DNA of 64,000 nucleotides, from contig CP126196.1 of NCBI GenBank assembly GCA_030272155.1, positions 3,100,001 through 3,164,000 on the forward strand, read 5' to 3'. This document shows, piece after piece, positions 41,201 to 55,936 of this stretch. A program made the position numbers and the translations under genes. This DNA comes from Tetradesmus obliquus (lineage: Eukaryota > Chlorophyta > Chlorophyceae > Sphaeropleales > Scenedesmaceae). The notes under the pieces are model-generated. The model made no database searches, was not told the origin of the DNA, and worked only from the letters and a program-made list of their open reading frames with translations. Within the stretch, counting starts at the first letter, position 1; every line of letters begins with the position of its first letter.

Positions 41201-42395
41201 GACCAAGCATGTTAGGCCCTCACATGCCTAGGACTGACATACGAAAATAAGCGCAGCGGCCTTCGATGCTCCGCGACGGTTGAATTTTCGCTCCGGCCCG
41301 TCTCGTGGTCCATTATGGACATGTGCTAGGTGTGCTTCGTGAAAGTTTAATTATTGTTATATCTCTTTGTAAAATGTTGATTTATCAAATATGAAGCCGT
41401 AAGGATGTCCTGGGGGGTGAGTGCGGAACAGGTTGCCTCACTCTCTCAATGGATCTTTTTATGGAGCAAGTGCACAGTTATTTAGGTCAGCCCTTGTAAC
41501 GTTCTTGCCTCAAAAAAAAAAAAAAAAAAAGGATGTCCTGGGGGCAGGATGCGGGTTGGCACGGGTGTCTGTGAACTGCCACTGGAAACTCACTGGCCGG
41601 CTAAAATTCCTACTTTTTTTTTTTAAATTCCTACTGGACGATTTTATCCCGGACGTTCCATGACCAAGCATGTTAGGCCCTCACATGCCTAGGGCTGACA
41701 TACGAAAATAAGCGCAGCGGCCTTCGATGCGCCGCGACGATTGAATTTTCGCTCCGGCCTGCCTCGTGGCCCGTTATGGACATGTGCTAGGTGTGCTTCG
41801 TGAAAGTTTAATAATCGTTATATTTCTTTGTAAAATGTTGATTTATCAAATATGAAGCCGTACGGATGTCCTGGGGGCAGGATGCGGGTTGGCACGGGTG
41901 TCTGTGAACTGCCACTGGAAACTCACTGGCCGGCTAAAATTCCTACTGGACGATTTTATCCCGGACGTTCCATGACCAAGCATGTTAGGCCCTCACATGC
42001 CTAGAGCTGACATACGAAAATAAGCGCAGCTGCCTTCGATGCGCCGCGACGGTTGCATTTTCGCTCCAGCCCGCCTCGTGGCCCATTATGAACATGTGCT
42101 AGGTGTGCTTCGTGAAAGTTTAATTTTATTTTATTTTTTGAAAATAAGAACGTTACAGTGAAAGTTTAATTATTGTTATATCTCTTTGTAAAATGTTGAT
42201 TTATCAAATATGAAGCCGTACGGATGTCCTGGGGGCAGGATGCGGGTTGGCACGGGTGTCTGTGAACTGCCACTGGAAACTCACCGGCCGGCTAAAGTTC
42301 CTACTGGATGATTTTATCCCGGACGTTCCATGACCAAGCATGTTAGGCCCTCACATGCCTAGGACTGACATACGAAAATAAGCGCAGTGGCCTTC

Positions 42396-42853
42396 TTTTT
42401 TTTTTTTTTTTTTTTTTTTTTTGAAGCAAGAACGTTACAAGGGCGGACCTAAATAACTGTGCACTTGCTCCATAAAAAGATCCATTGAGAGAGTGAGGCA
42501 ACCTGTTCCGCACTCACTCCACAGGTCTCTTGTACCAAGAGACGCTGTCACACGATCATGCAGACAGCCCCTTGCGGAGCAGCCCCGAAAGGCATCCAGG
42601 ACCTGACCGAGTGCCCAGACTCCACTAAAATCACAGCCGCGCAATGACGTCCTGTGATGTGTGACATACCGTGACTGGCCCTTGAAACAAAATCTGTCCA
42701 TGGCGTAACTGTCAGCTATCACTGCATGGTGACTTGTACACCTCTACAAGCTGCACTTTACAGGCAGCATTACGACACCTACACAAGACGCCTATTAATA
42801 GGTGACGGATTGTCGACACAGACAATCCCCACCTGACTATTCATTGACTCTCC

Positions 42854-42890
<37 letters not shown>

Positions 42891-43054
42891 AAGCAAGAAC
42901 GTTACAAGGGCGGACCTAAATAACTGTGCACTTGCTCCATAAAAAGATCCATTGACTCTCCACTTCATGCAAAGCACATCCTGCCACTGACCGAACATAC
43001 ACCTATGAGATACGTGGCATTCTGTAGGAAATGACACCACCTCAGGCACACAAA
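42396..43054 (-). mobile_element. LINE-A 3'-UTR insertion with a second LINE-A end nested in it
   Basis: The outer copy starts with a T run at 42,396 and ends near 43,054; GTGGCCTTC flanks it. Inside, at ATTGACTCTCCACTT, a ~90-bp LINE-A end with a T run of about 34 is inserted (about 42,858-42,950) with that sequence duplicated. This is a clear case of LINE-A inserting into LINE-A. Confidence 0.8.
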
Positions 43055-46000
43055 GTGGCCTTCGATGCACTGCGACGGTTGAATTTTCGCTCCGGCCCGC
43101 CTCGTGGCCCATTATGGACATGTGCTAGGTGTGCTTCGTGAAAGTTTAATTTTTGTTATATCTCTTTGTAAAATGTTGATTTATCAAATATGAAGCCGTA
43201 CGGATGTCCTGGGGGCAGGATGCGGGTTGGCACGGGTGTCTGTGAACTGCCACTGGAAACTCACTGGCCGGCTAAAATTCCTACTGGACGATTTTATCCC
43301 GGACGTTCCATGACCAAGCATGTTAGGCCCTCACATGCCTAGGACTGACATACGAAAATAAGCGCAGCGGCCTTCGATGCTCCGCGACGGTTGAATTTTC
43401 GCTCCGGCCCGTCTCGTGGTCCATTATGGACATGTGCTAGGTGTGCTTCGTGAAAGTTTAATTATTGTTATATCTCTTTGTAAAATGTTGATTTATCAAA
43501 TATGAAGCCGTAAGGATGTCCTGGGGGGTGAGTGCGGAACAGGTTGCCTCACTCTCTCAATGGATCTTTTTATGGAGCAAGTGCACAGTTATTTAGGTCA
43601 GCCCTTGTAACGTTCTTGCTTCAAAAAAAAAAAAAAAAAAAAAAAAACTCTCTCAATGGATCTTTTTATGGAGCAAGTGCACAGTTATTTAGGTCAGCCC
43701 TTGTAACGTTCTTGCCTCAAAAAAAAAAAAAAAAAAAAGGGATGTCCTGGGGGCAGGATGCGGGTTGGCACGGGTGTCTGTGAACTGCCACTGGAAACTC
43801 ACTGGCCGGCTAAAATTCCTACTTTTTTTTTTTAAATTCCTACTGGACGATTTTATCCCGGACGTTCCATGACCAAGCATGTTAGGCCCTCACATGCCTA
43901 GGGCTGACATACGAAAATAAGCGCAGCGGCCTTCGATGCGCCGCGACGATTGAATTTTCGCTCCGGCCTGCCTCGTGGCCCGTTATGGACATGTGCTAGG
44001 TGTGCTTCGTGAAAGTTTAATAATCGTTATATTTCTTTGTAAAATGTTGATTTATTAAATATGAAGCCGTACGGATGTCCTGGGGGCAGGATGCGGGTTG
44101 GCACGGGTGTCTGTGAACTGCCACTGGAAACTCACTGGCCGGCTAAAATTCCTACTGGACGATTTTATCCCGGACGTTCCATGACCAAGCATGTTAGGCC
44201 CTCACATGCCTAAGGCTGACATACGAAAATAAGCGCAGCGGCCTTCGATGCGCCGCGACGGCTGAATTTTTGCTCCGGCCCGTCTCGTGGTCCATTATGG
44301 ACATGTGCTAGGTGTGCTTCGTGAAAGTTTATTTTTATTTTGAAGCAAGAACGTATCAAGGGCTGACCCAAATAACTGTGCACTTGCACCATAAAAAGAT
44401 CCATTGAGAAAGTGAAGCAACCTGTTTTTTTTTTTCTTTTGAAGCAAGAACATTACAAGGGCTGACCTAAATAACTGTGCACTTGCTCCATAAAAAGATC
44501 CATTGAGAGGGTGAGGCAACCTGTTCCGCACTCACCCCACAGGTCTCTTGTACCAAGAGACGCTGAAAGTTTATTTATTGTTATATCTCTTTGTAAAATG
44601 TTGATTTATCAAATATGAAGCCGTAAGGATGTCCTGGGGGCAGGATGCGGGTTGGCACGGGTGTCTGTGAACTGCCACTGGAAACTCACTGGCCGGCTAA
44701 AATTCCTACTGGACGATTTTATCCCGGACGTTCCATGACCAAGCATGTTAGGCCCTCACATGCCTAGGACTGACATACGAAAATTAGCGCAGTGGCCTTC
44801 GATGCGCCGCGACGGTTGAATTTTCGCTCCGGCCCGCCTCGTGGCCAATTTTTTTTTTTTTTGAAGCAAGCCTCGTGGCCCATTATGGACATGTGCTAGG
44901 TGTGCTTCGTGAAAGTTTAATTATTGTTATATCTCTTTGTAAAATGTTGATTTATCAAATATGAAGCCGTACGGATGTCCTGGGGGCAGGATGCGGGTTG
45001 GCACGGGTGTCTGTGAACTGCCACTGGAAACTCACTGGCCGGCTAAAATTCCTACTGGACGATTTTATCCCGGACGTTCCATGACCAAGCATGTTAGGCC
45101 CTCACATGCCTAGGACTGACATACGAAAATAAGCGCAGCGGCCTTCGATGCTCCGCGACGGTTGAATTTTCGCTCCGGCCCGTCTCGTGGTCCATTATGG
45201 ACATGTGCTAGGTGTGCTTCGTGAAAGTTTAATTATTGTTATATCTCTTTGTAAAATGTTGATTTATCAAATATGAAGCCGTAAGGATGTCCTGGGGGGT
45301 GAGTGCGGAACAGGTTGCCTCACTCTCTCAATGGATCTTTTTATGGAGCAAGTGCACAGTTATTTAGGTCAGCCCTTGTAACGTTCTTGCCTCAAAAAAA
45401 AAAAAAAAGGATGTCCTGGGGGCAGGATGCGGGTTGGCACGGGTGTCTGTGAACTGCCACTGGAAACTCACTGGCCGGCTAAAATTCCTACTTTTTTTTT
45501 TTAAATTCCTACTGGACGATTTTATCCCGGACGTTCCATGACCAAGCATGTTAGGCCCTCACATGCCTAGGGCTGACATACGAAAATAAGCGCAGCGGCC
45601 TTCGATGCGCCGCGACGATTGAATTTTCGCTCCGGCCTGCCTCGTGGCCCGTTATGGACATGTGCTAGGTGTGCTTCGTGAAAGTTTAATAATCGTTATA
45701 TTTCTTTGTAAAATGTTGATTTATCAAATATGAAGCCGTACGGATGTCCTGGGGGCAGGATGCGGGTTGGCACGGGTGTCTGTGAACTGCCACTGGAAAC
45801 TCACTGGCCGGCTAAAATTCCTTCTGGACGATTTTATCCCGGACGTTCCATGACCAAGCATGTTAGGCCCTCACATGCCTAGGGCTGACATACGAAAATA
45901 AGCGCAGCTGCCTTCGATGCGCCGCGACGGTTGCATTTTCGCTCCAGCCCGCCTCGTGGCCCATTATGAACATGTGCTAGGTGTGCTTCGTGAAAGTAAA

Positions 46001-46780
46001 ATTTTATTTTATTTTTTGAAAACAAGAACGTTACAGTGAAAGTTTAATTATTGTTATATCTCTTTGTAAAATGTTGATTTATCAAATATGAAGCCGTACG
46101 GATGTCCTGGGGGCAGGATGCGGGTTGGCACGGGTGTCTGTGAACTGCCACTGGAAACTCACCGGCCGGCTAAAGTTCCTACTGGATGATTTTATCCCGG
46201 ACGTTCCATGATCAAGCATGTTAGGCCCTCACATGCCTAGGACTGACATACGAAAAAAAGCGCAGTGGCCTTCGATGCACTGCGACGGTTGAATTTTCGC
46301 TCCGGCCCGCCTCGTGGCCCATTATGGACATGTGCTAGGTGTGCTTCGTGAAAGTTTAATTTTTGTTATATTTCTTTGTAAAATGTTGATTTATCAAATA
46401 TGAAGCCGTACGGATGTCCTGGGGGCAGGATGCGGGTTGGCACGGGTGTCTGTGAACTGCCACTGGAAACTCACTGGCCGGCTAAAATTCCTACTGGACG
46501 ATTTTATCCCGGACGTTCCATGACCAAGCATGTTAGGCCCTCACATGCCTAGGACTGACATACGAAAATAAGCGCAGCGGCCTTCGATGCTCCGCGACGG
46601 TTGAATTTTCGCTCCGGCCCGTCTCGTGGTCCATTATGGACATGTGCTAGGTGTGCTTCGTGAAAGTTTAATTATTGTTATATCTCTTTGTAAAATGTTG
46701 ATTTATCAAATATGAAGCCGTAAGGATGTCCTGGGGGGTGAGTGCGGAACAGGTTGCCTCACTCTCTCAATGGATCTTTT

Positions 46781-46834
46781 TCATCATACGCTGCTAAGGC
46801 TGTGGCGTGTAGGTTTCTGGCAGCGCTGCGGCAG

Positions 46835-46870
<36 letters not shown>

Positions 46871-48409
46871 AAGCAAGAACGTTACAAGGGCGGACCTAAA
46901 TAACTGTGCACTTGCTCCATAAAAAGATCCATTGAGAGAGTGAGGCAACCTGTTCCGCACTCACTCCACAGGTCTCTTGTACCAAGAGACGCTGTCACAC
47001 GATCATGCAGACAGCCCCTTGCGGAGCAGCCCCGAAAGGCATCCAGGACCTGACCGAGTGCCCAGACTCCACTAAAATCACAGCCGCGCAATGACGTCCT
47101 GTGATGTGTGACATACCGTGACTGGCCCTTGAAACAAAATCTGTCCATGGCGTAACTGTCAGCTATCACTGCATGGTGACTTGTACACCTCTACAAGCTG
47201 CACTTTACAGGCAGCATTACGACACCTACACAAGACGCCTATTAATAGGTGACGGATTGTCGACACAGACAATCCCCACCTGACTATTCATTGACTCTCC
47301 ACTTCATGCAAAGCACATCCTGCTACTGACCGAACATACACCTATGAGATACGTGGCATTCTGTAGGAAATGACACCACCTCAGGCACACATCACAGGAC
47401 GGCAGCAAATTCAGAGGGAGTGGGATAGGGTGGAAGTAGATGTTAGGATAGGTTGTGGGATACCGTTTGCATGGCTGCAGGGAAGGTCGCCTGAGATCAA
47501 ACTTGTTGACTTTGAGCAGAAGTGGGGAGCACTGTATAGGATGGGCGCAAATGGGCGCATCAAGGTTCGGGCCAGCGCGGCTGGCATGTGAGGGATGGAT
47601 TGGGCACGGGTCTACGAGGCGTGGTGGTGTGTTTTGACGGTTCGGGCGGGGGGTACAATGCATTCGTTGGAGTAGTGGCCGTCGTTCCTCGTTGTGATGT
47701 GTTGCAAAATAGTATGGCAAAGGCTAAGCTGATGGCCGGGATACGTTATGTATGCATGTGAGTGGGTAGCAGAGTACGTTATGTATGCGTGCGTGTGGGT
47801 AGCAGTGTACGAGGATGTGTGCAGCATGTGTGGATTAGTTTGTGTGTGTGTGGCTTTGTGTGCCTGAGGTGGTGTCATTTCCTACAGAATGCCACGTATC
47901 TCATAGGTGTATGTTCGGTCAGTAGCAGGATGTGCTTTGCATGAAGTGGAGAGTCAATGAATAGTCAGGTGGGGATTGTCTGTGTCGACAATCCGTCACC
48001 TATTAATAGGCGTCTTGTGTAGGTGTCGTAATGCTGCCTGTAAAGTGCAGCTTGTAGAGGTGTACAAGTCACCATGCAGTGATAGCTGACAGTTACGCCA
48101 TGGACAGATTTTGTTTCAAGGGCCAGTCACGGTATGTCACACATCACAGGACGTCATTGCGCGGCTGTGATTTTAGTGGAGTCTGGGCACTCGGTCAGGT
48201 CCTGGATGCCTTTCGGGGCTGCTCCGCAAGGGGCTGTCTGCATGATCGTGTGACAGCGTCTCTTGGTACAAGAGACCTGTGGAGTGAGTGCGGAACAGGT
48301 TGCCTCACTCTCTCAATGGATCTTTTTATGGAGCAAGTGCACCGTTATTTAGGTCCGCCCTTGTAACGTTCTTGCTTCAAAAAAAAAAAAAAAAAAAAAA
48401 AAAAAATGT
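46781..48409 (+). mobile_element. LINE-A 3' copy in plus orientation, interrupted by an inverted LINE-A copy
   Basis: It begins within ORF2 (SSYAAKAVACRFLA...), reads to 46,838, resumes at 47,401, and covers the ORF2 end, full 3' UTR and a poly(A) of 28 (48,379-48,406). The target ATCTTTTT is seen at both ends (46,774-46,781 and about 48,410-48,417). It landed inside one of the recurrent 110-bp LINE-A ends. Confidence 0.8.
46839..47400 (-). mobile_element. Inverted LINE-A 3' end nested in a plus-strand LINE-A copy
   Basis: A T run at 46,839-46,869 is followed by about 520 bp of 3' UTR and a ~10-bp filler (TCACAGGAC). GGCAGCAAA is duplicated at 46,830-46,838 and 47,401-47,409. Together with the host copy it forms an inverted repeat with arms over 500 bp. 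Confidence 0.8.
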
Positions 48410-51400
48410 ATCTTTTTATGGAGCAAGTGCACAGTTATTTAGGTCAGCCCTTGTAACGTTCTTGCCTCAAAAAAAAAAAAAAAAGGATGTCCTGGGGGCA
48501 GGATGCGGGTTGGCACGGGTGTCTGTGAACTGCCACTGGAAACTCACTGGCCGGCTAAAATTCCTACTTTTTTTTTTTTTAATTCCTACTGGACGATTTT
48601 ATCCCGGACGTTCCATGACCAAGCATGTTAGGCCCTCACATGCCTAGGGCTGACATACGAAAATAAGCGCAGCGGCCTTCGATGCGCCGCGACGATTGAA
48701 TTTTCGCTCCGGCCTGCCTCGTGGCCCGTTATGGACATGTGCTAGGTGTGCTTCGTGAAAGTTTAATAATCGTTATATTTCTTTGTAAAATGTTGATTTA
48801 TCAAATATGAAGCCGTACGGATGTCCTGGGGGCAGGATGCGGGTTGGCACGGGTGTCTGTGAACTGCCACTGGAAACTCACTGGCCGGCTAAAATTCCTA
48901 CTGGACGATTTTATCCCGGACGTTCCATGACCAAGCATGTTAGGCCCTCACATGCCTAGGACTGACATACGAAAATAAGCGCAGCGGCCTTCGATGCTCC
49001 GCGACGGTTGAATTTTCGCTCCGGCCCGTCTCGTGGTCCATTATGGACATGTGCTAGGTGTGCTTCGTGAAAGTTTAATTATTGTTATATCTCTTTGTAA
49101 AATGTTGATTTATCAAATATGAAGCCGTAAGGATGTCCTGGGGGGTGAGTGCGGAACAGGTTGCCTCACTCTCTCAATGGATCTTTTTATGGAGCAAGTG
49201 CACAGTTATTTAGGTCAGCCCTTGTAACGTTCTTGCCTCAAAAAAAAAAAAAAAAAAGGATGTCCTGGGGGCAGGATGCGGGTTGGCACGGGTGTCTGTG
49301 AACTGCCACTGGAAACTCACTGGCCGGCTAAAATTCCTACTTTTTTTTTTTTTAAATTCCTACTGGACGATTTTATCCCGGACGTTCCATGACCAAGCAT
49401 GTTAGGCCCTCACATGCCTAGGGCTGACATACGAAAATAAGCGCAGCGGCCTTCGATGCGCCGCGACGATTGAATTTTCGCTCCGGCCTGCCTCGTGGCC
49501 CGTTATGGACATGTGCTAGGTGTGCTTCGTGAAAGTTTAATAATCGTTATATTTCTTTGTAAAATGTTGATTTATCAAATATGAAGCCGTACGGATGTCC
49601 TGGGGGCAGGATGCGGGTTGGCACGGGTGTCTGTGAACTGCCACTGGAAACTCACTGGCCGGCTAAAATTCCTACTGGACGATTTTATCCCGGACGTTCC
49701 ATGACCAAGCATGTTAGGCCCTCACATGCCTAGGGCTGACATACGAAAATAAGCGCAGCTGCCTTCGATGCGCCGCGACGGTTGCATTTTCGCTCCAGCC
49801 CGCCTCGTGGCCCATTATGAACATGTGCTAGGTGTGCTTCGTGAAAGTTTAATTTTATTTTATTTTTTGAAAACAAGAACGTTACAGTGAAAGTTTAATT
49901 ATTGTTATATCTCTTTGTAAAATGTTGATTTATCAAATATGAAGCCGTACGGATGTCCTGGGGGCAGGATGCGGGTTGGCACGGGTGTCTGTGAACTGCC
50001 ACTGGAAACTCACCGGCCGGCTAAAGTTCCTACTGGATGATTTTATCCCGGACGTTCCATGACCAAGCATGTTAGGCCCTCACATGCCTAGGACTGACAT
50101 ACGAAAATAAGCGCAGTGGCCTTCGATGCACTGCGACGGTTGAATTTTCGCTCCGGCCCGCCTCGTGGCCCATTATGGACATGTGCTAGGTGTGCTTCGT
50201 GAAAGTTTAATTTTTGTTATATCTCTTTGTAAAATGTTGATTTATCAAATATGAAGCCGTACGGATGTCCTGGGGGCAGGATGCGGGTTGGCACGGGTGT
50301 CTGTGAACTGCCACTGGAAACTCACTGGCCGGCTAAAATTCCTACTGGACGATTTTATCCCGGACGTTCCATGACCAAGCATGTTAGGCCCTCACATGCC
50401 TAGGACTGACATACGAAAATAAGCGCAGCGGCCTTCGATGCTCCGCGACGGTTGAATTTTCGCTCCGGCCCGTCTCGTGGTCCATTATGGACATGTGCTA
50501 GGTGTGCTTCGTGAAAGTTTAATTATTGTTATATCTCTTTGTAAAATGTTGATTTATCCAATATGAAGCCGTAAGGATGTCCTGGGGGGTGAGTGCGGAA
50601 CAGGTTGCCTCACTCTCTCAATGGATCTTTTTATGGAGCAAGTGCACAGTTATTTAGGTCAGCCCTTGTAACGTTCTTGCCTCAAAAAAAAAAAAAAAAA
50701 AGGGATGTCCTGGGGGCAGGATGCGGGTTGGCACGGGTGTCTGTGAACTGCCACTGGAAACTCACTGGCCGGCTAAAATTCCTACTTTTTTTTTTTTAAA
50801 TTCCTACTGGACGATTTTATCCCGGACGTTCCATGACCAAGCATGTTAGGCCCTCACATGCCTAGGGCTGACATACGAAAATAAGCGCAGCGGCCTTCGA
50901 TGCGCCGCGACGATTGAATTTTCGCTCCGGCCTGCCTCGTGGCCCGTTATGGACATGTGCTAGGTGTGCTTCGTGAAAGTTTAATAATCGTTATATTTCT
51001 TTGTAAAATGTTGATTTATCAAATATGAAGCCGTACGGATGTCCTGGGGGCAGGATGCGGGTTGGCACGGGTGTCTGTGAACTGCCACTGGAAACTCACT
51101 GGCCGGCTAAAATTCCTACTGGACGATTTTATCCCGGACGTTCCATGACCAAGCATGTTAGGCCCTCACATGCCTAGGGCTGACATACGAAAATAAGCGC
51201 AGCTGCCTTCGATGCGCCGCGACGGTTGCATTTTCGCTCCAGCCCGCCTCGTGGCCCATTATGAACATGTGCTAGGTGTGCTTCGTGAAAGTTTAATTTT
51301 ATTTTATTTTTTGAAAACAAGAACGTTACAGTGAAAGTTTAATTATTGTTATATCTCTTTGTAAAATGTTGATTTATCAAATATGAAGCCGTACGGATGT

Positions 51401-54400
51401 CCTGGGGGCAGGATGCGGGTTGGCACGGGTGTCTGTGAACTGCCACTGGAAACTCACCGGCCGGCTAAAATTCCTACTGGATGATTTTATCCCGGACGTT
51501 CCATGACCAAGCATGTTAGGCCCTCACATGCCTAAGGCTGACATACGAAAATAAGCGCAGCGGCCTTCGATGCGCCGCGACGGCTGAATTTTTGCTCCGG
51601 CCCGTCTCGTGGTCCATTATGGACATGTGCTAGGTGTGCTTCGTGAAAGTTTATTTTTATTTTGAAGCAAGAACGTATCAAGGGCTGACCCAAATAACTG
51701 TGCACTTGCACCATAAAAAGATCCATTGAGAAAGTGAAGCAACCTGTTTTTTTTTTCTTTTGAAGCAAGAACATTACAAGGGCTGACCTAAATAACTGTG
51801 CACTTGCTCCATAAAAAGATCCATTGAGAGGGTGAGGCAACCTGTTCCGCACTCACCCCACAGGTCTCTTGTACCAAGAGACGCTGAAAGTTTATTTATT
51901 GTTATATCTCTTTGTAAAATGTTGATTTATCAAATATGAAGCCGTAAGGATGTCCTGGGGGCAGGATGCGGGTTGGCACGGGTGTCTGTGAACTGCCACT
52001 GGAAACTCACTGGCCGGCTAAAATTCCTACTGGACGATTTTATCCCGGACGTTCCATGACCAAGCATGTTAGGCCCTCACATGCCTAGGACTGACATACG
52101 AAAATTAGCGCAGTGGCCTTCGATGCGCCGCGACGGTTGAATTTTCGCTCCGGCCCGCCTCGTGGCCAATTTTTTTTTTTTTTTTGAAGCAAGCCTCGTG
52201 GCCCATTATGGACATGTGCTAGGTGTGCTTCGTGAAAGTTTAATTATTGTTATATCTCTTTGTAAAATGTTGATTTATCAAATATGAAGCCGTACGGATG
52301 TCCTGGGGGCAGGATGCGGGTTGGCACGGGTGTCTGTGAACTGCCACTGGAAACTCACTGGCCGGCTAAAATTCCTACTGGACGATTTTATCCCGGACGT
52401 TCCATGACCAAGCATGTTAGGCCCTCACATGCCTAGGACTGACATACGAAAATAAGCGCAGCGGCCTTCGATGCTCCGCGACGGTTGAATTTTCGCTCCG
52501 GCCCGTCTCGTGGTCCATTATGGACATGTGCTAGGTGTGCTTCGTGAAAGTTAAATTATTGTTATATCTCTTTGTAAAATGTTGATTTATCAAATATGAA
52601 GCCGTAAGGATGTCCTGGGGGGTGAGTGCGGAACAGGTTGCCTCACTCTCTCAATGGATCTTTTTATGGAGCAAGTGCACAGTTATTTAGGTCAGCCCTT
52701 GTAACGTTCTTGCCTCAAAAAAAAAAAAAAAAAGGATGTCCTGGGGGCAGGATGCGGGTTGGCACGGGTGTCTGTGAACTGCCACTGGAAACTCACTGGC
52801 CGGCTAAAATTCCTACTTTTTTTTTTTAAAATTCCTACTGGACGATTTTATCCCGGACGTTCCATGACCAAGCATGTTAGGCCCTCACATGCCTAGGGCT
52901 GACATACGAAAATAAGCGCAGCGGCCTTCGATGCGCCGCGACGATTGAATTTTCGCTCCGGCCTGCCTCGTGGCCCGTTATGGACATGTGCTAGGTGTGC
53001 TTCGTGAAAGTTTAATAATCGTTATATTTCTTTGTAAAATGTTGATTTATCAAATATGAAGCCGTACGGATGTCCTGGGGGCAGGATGCGGGTTGGCACG
53101 GGTGTCTGTGAACTGCCACTGGAAACTCACTGGCCGGCTAAAATTCCTACTGGACGATTTTATCCCGGACGTTCCATGACCAAGCATGTTAGGCCCTCAC
53201 ATGCCTAGGGCTGACATACGAAAATAAGCGCAGCTGCCTTCGATGCGCCGCGACGGTTGCATTTTCGCTCCAGCCCGCCTCGTGGCCCATTATGAACATG
53301 TGCTAGGTGTGCTTCGTGAAAGTAAAATTTTATTTTATTTTTTGAAAACAAGAACGTTACAGTGAAAGTTTAATTATTGTTATATCTCTTTGTAAAATGT
53401 TGATTTATCAAATATGAAGCCGTACGGATGTCCTGGGGGCAGGATGCGGGTTGGCACGGGTGTCTGTGAACTGCCACTGGAAACTCACCGGCCGGCTAAA
53501 GTTCCTACTGGATGATTTTATCCCGGACGTTCCATGACCAAGCATGTTAGGCCCTCACATGCCTAGGACTGACATACGAAAAAAAGCGCAGTGGCCTTCG
53601 ATGCACTGCGACGGTTGAATTTTCGCTCCGGCCCGCCTCGTGGCCCATTATGGACATGTGCTAGGTGTGCTTCGTGAAAGTTTAATTTTTGTTATATTTC
53701 TTTGTAAAATGTTGATTTATCAAATATGAAGCCGTACGGATGTCCTGGGGGCAGGATGCGGGTTGGCACGGGTGTCTGTGAACTGCCACTGGAAACTCAC
53801 TGGCCGGCTAAAATTCCTACTGGACGATTTTATCCCGGACGTTCCATGACCAAGCATGTTAGGCCCTCACATGCCTAGGACTGACATACGAAAATAAGCG
53901 CAGCGGCCTTCGATGCTCCGCGACGGTTGAATTTTCGCTCCGGCCCGTCTCGTGGTCCATTATGGACATGTGCTAGGTGTGCTTCGTGAAAGTTTAATTA
54001 TTGTTATATCTCTTTGTAAAATGTTGATTTATCAAATATGAAGCCGTAAGGATGTCCTGGGGGGTGAGTGCGGAACAGGTTGCCTCACTCTCTCAATGGA
54101 TCTTTTTATGGAGCAAGTGCACAGTTATTTAGGTCAGCCCTTGTAACGTTCTTGCCTCAAAAAAAAAAAAAAAAGGATGTCCTGGGGGCAGGATGCGGGT
54201 TGGCACGGGTGTCTGTGAACTGCCACTGGAAACTCACTGGCCGGCTAAAATTCCTACTTTTTTTTTTTTTTAAATTCCTACTGGACGATTTTATCCCGGA
54301 CGTTCCATGACCAAGCATGTTAGGCCCTCACATGCCTAGGGCTGACATACGAAAATAAGCGCAGCGGCCTTCGATGCGCCGCGACGATTGAATTTTCGCT

Positions 54401-55753
54401 CCGGCCTGCCTCGTGGCCCGTTATGGACATGTGCTAGGTGTGCTTCGTGAAAGTTTAATAATCGTTATATTTCTTTGTAAAATGTTGATTTATCAAATAT
54501 GAAGCCGTACGGATGTCCTGGGGGCAGGATGCGGGTTGGCACGGGTGTCTGTGAACTGCCACTGGAAACTCACTGGCCGGCTAAAATTCCTACTGGACGA
54601 TTTTATCCCGGACGTTCCATGACCAAGCATGTTAGGCCCTCACATGCCTAGGGCTGACATATGAAAATAAGCGCAGCTGCCTTCGATGCGCCGCGACGGT
54701 TGCATTTTCGCTCCAGCCCGCCTCGTGGCCCATTATGAACATGTGCTAGGTGTGCTTCGTGAAAGTTTAATTTTATTTTATTTTTTGAAAACAAGAACGT
54801 TACAGTGAAAGTTTAATTATTGTTATATCTCTTTGTAAAATGTTGATTTATCAAATATGAAGCCGTACGGATGTCCTGGGGGCAGGATGCGGGTTGGCAC
54901 GGGTGTCTGTGAACTGCCACTGGAAACTCACCGGCCGGCTAAAATTCCTACTGGATGATTTTATCCCGGACGTTCCATGACCAAGCATGTTAGGCCCTCA
55001 CATGCCTAAGGCTGACATACGAAAATAAGCGCAGCGGCCTTCGATGCGCCGCGACGGCTGAATTTTTGCTCCGGCCCGTCTCATGGTCCATTATGGACAT
55101 GTGCTAGGTGTGCTTCGTGAAAGTTTAATTATTGTTATATCTCTTTGTAAAATGTTGATTTATCAAATATGAAGCCGTAAGGATGTCCTGGGGGCAGGAT
55201 GCGGGTTGGCACGGGTGTCTGTGAACTGCCACTGGAAACTCACTGGCCGGCTAAAATTCCTACTGGACGATTTTATCCCGGACGTTCCATGACCAAGCAT
55301 GTTAGGCCCTCACATGCCTAGGACTGACATACGAAAATTAGCGCAGTGGCCTTCGATGCGCCGCGACGGTTGAATTTTCGCTCCGGCCCGCCTCGTGGCC
55401 AATTTTTTTTTTTTTTTTTGAAGCAAGCCTCGTGGCCCATTATGGACATGTGCTAGGTGTGCTTCGTGAAAGTTTAATTATTGTTATATCTCTTTGTAAA
55501 ATGTTGATTTATCAAATATGAAGCCGTACGGATGTCCTGGGGGCAGGATGCGGGTTGGCACGGGTGTCTGTGAACTGCCACTGGAAACTCACTGGCCGGC
55601 TAAAATTCCTACTGGACGATTTTATCCCGGACGTTCCATGACCAAGCATGTTAGGCCCTCACATGCCTAGGACTGACATACGAAAATAAGCGCAGCGGCC
55701 TTCGATGCTCCGCGACGGTTGAATTTTCGCTCCGGCCCGTCTCGTGGTCCATT

Positions 55754-55936
55754 TTTTTTTTTTTTTTTTTTTTTTTGAAGCAAGAACGTTACAAGGGCTG
55801 ACCTAAATAACTGTGCACTTGCTCCATAAAAAGATCCATTGAGAGAGTGAGGCAACCTGTTCCGCACTCACTCCACAGGTCTCTTGTACCAAGAGACGCT
55901 GTCACACGATCATGCAGACAGCCCCTTGCGGAGCAG
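55754..55936 (-). mobile_element. LINE-A 3' end (about 160 bp plus poly(A))
   Basis: The insertion has the CTCGTGGTCCATT target present on both sides. It occurs only once in the array, so it post-dates amplification. Confidence 0.75.
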
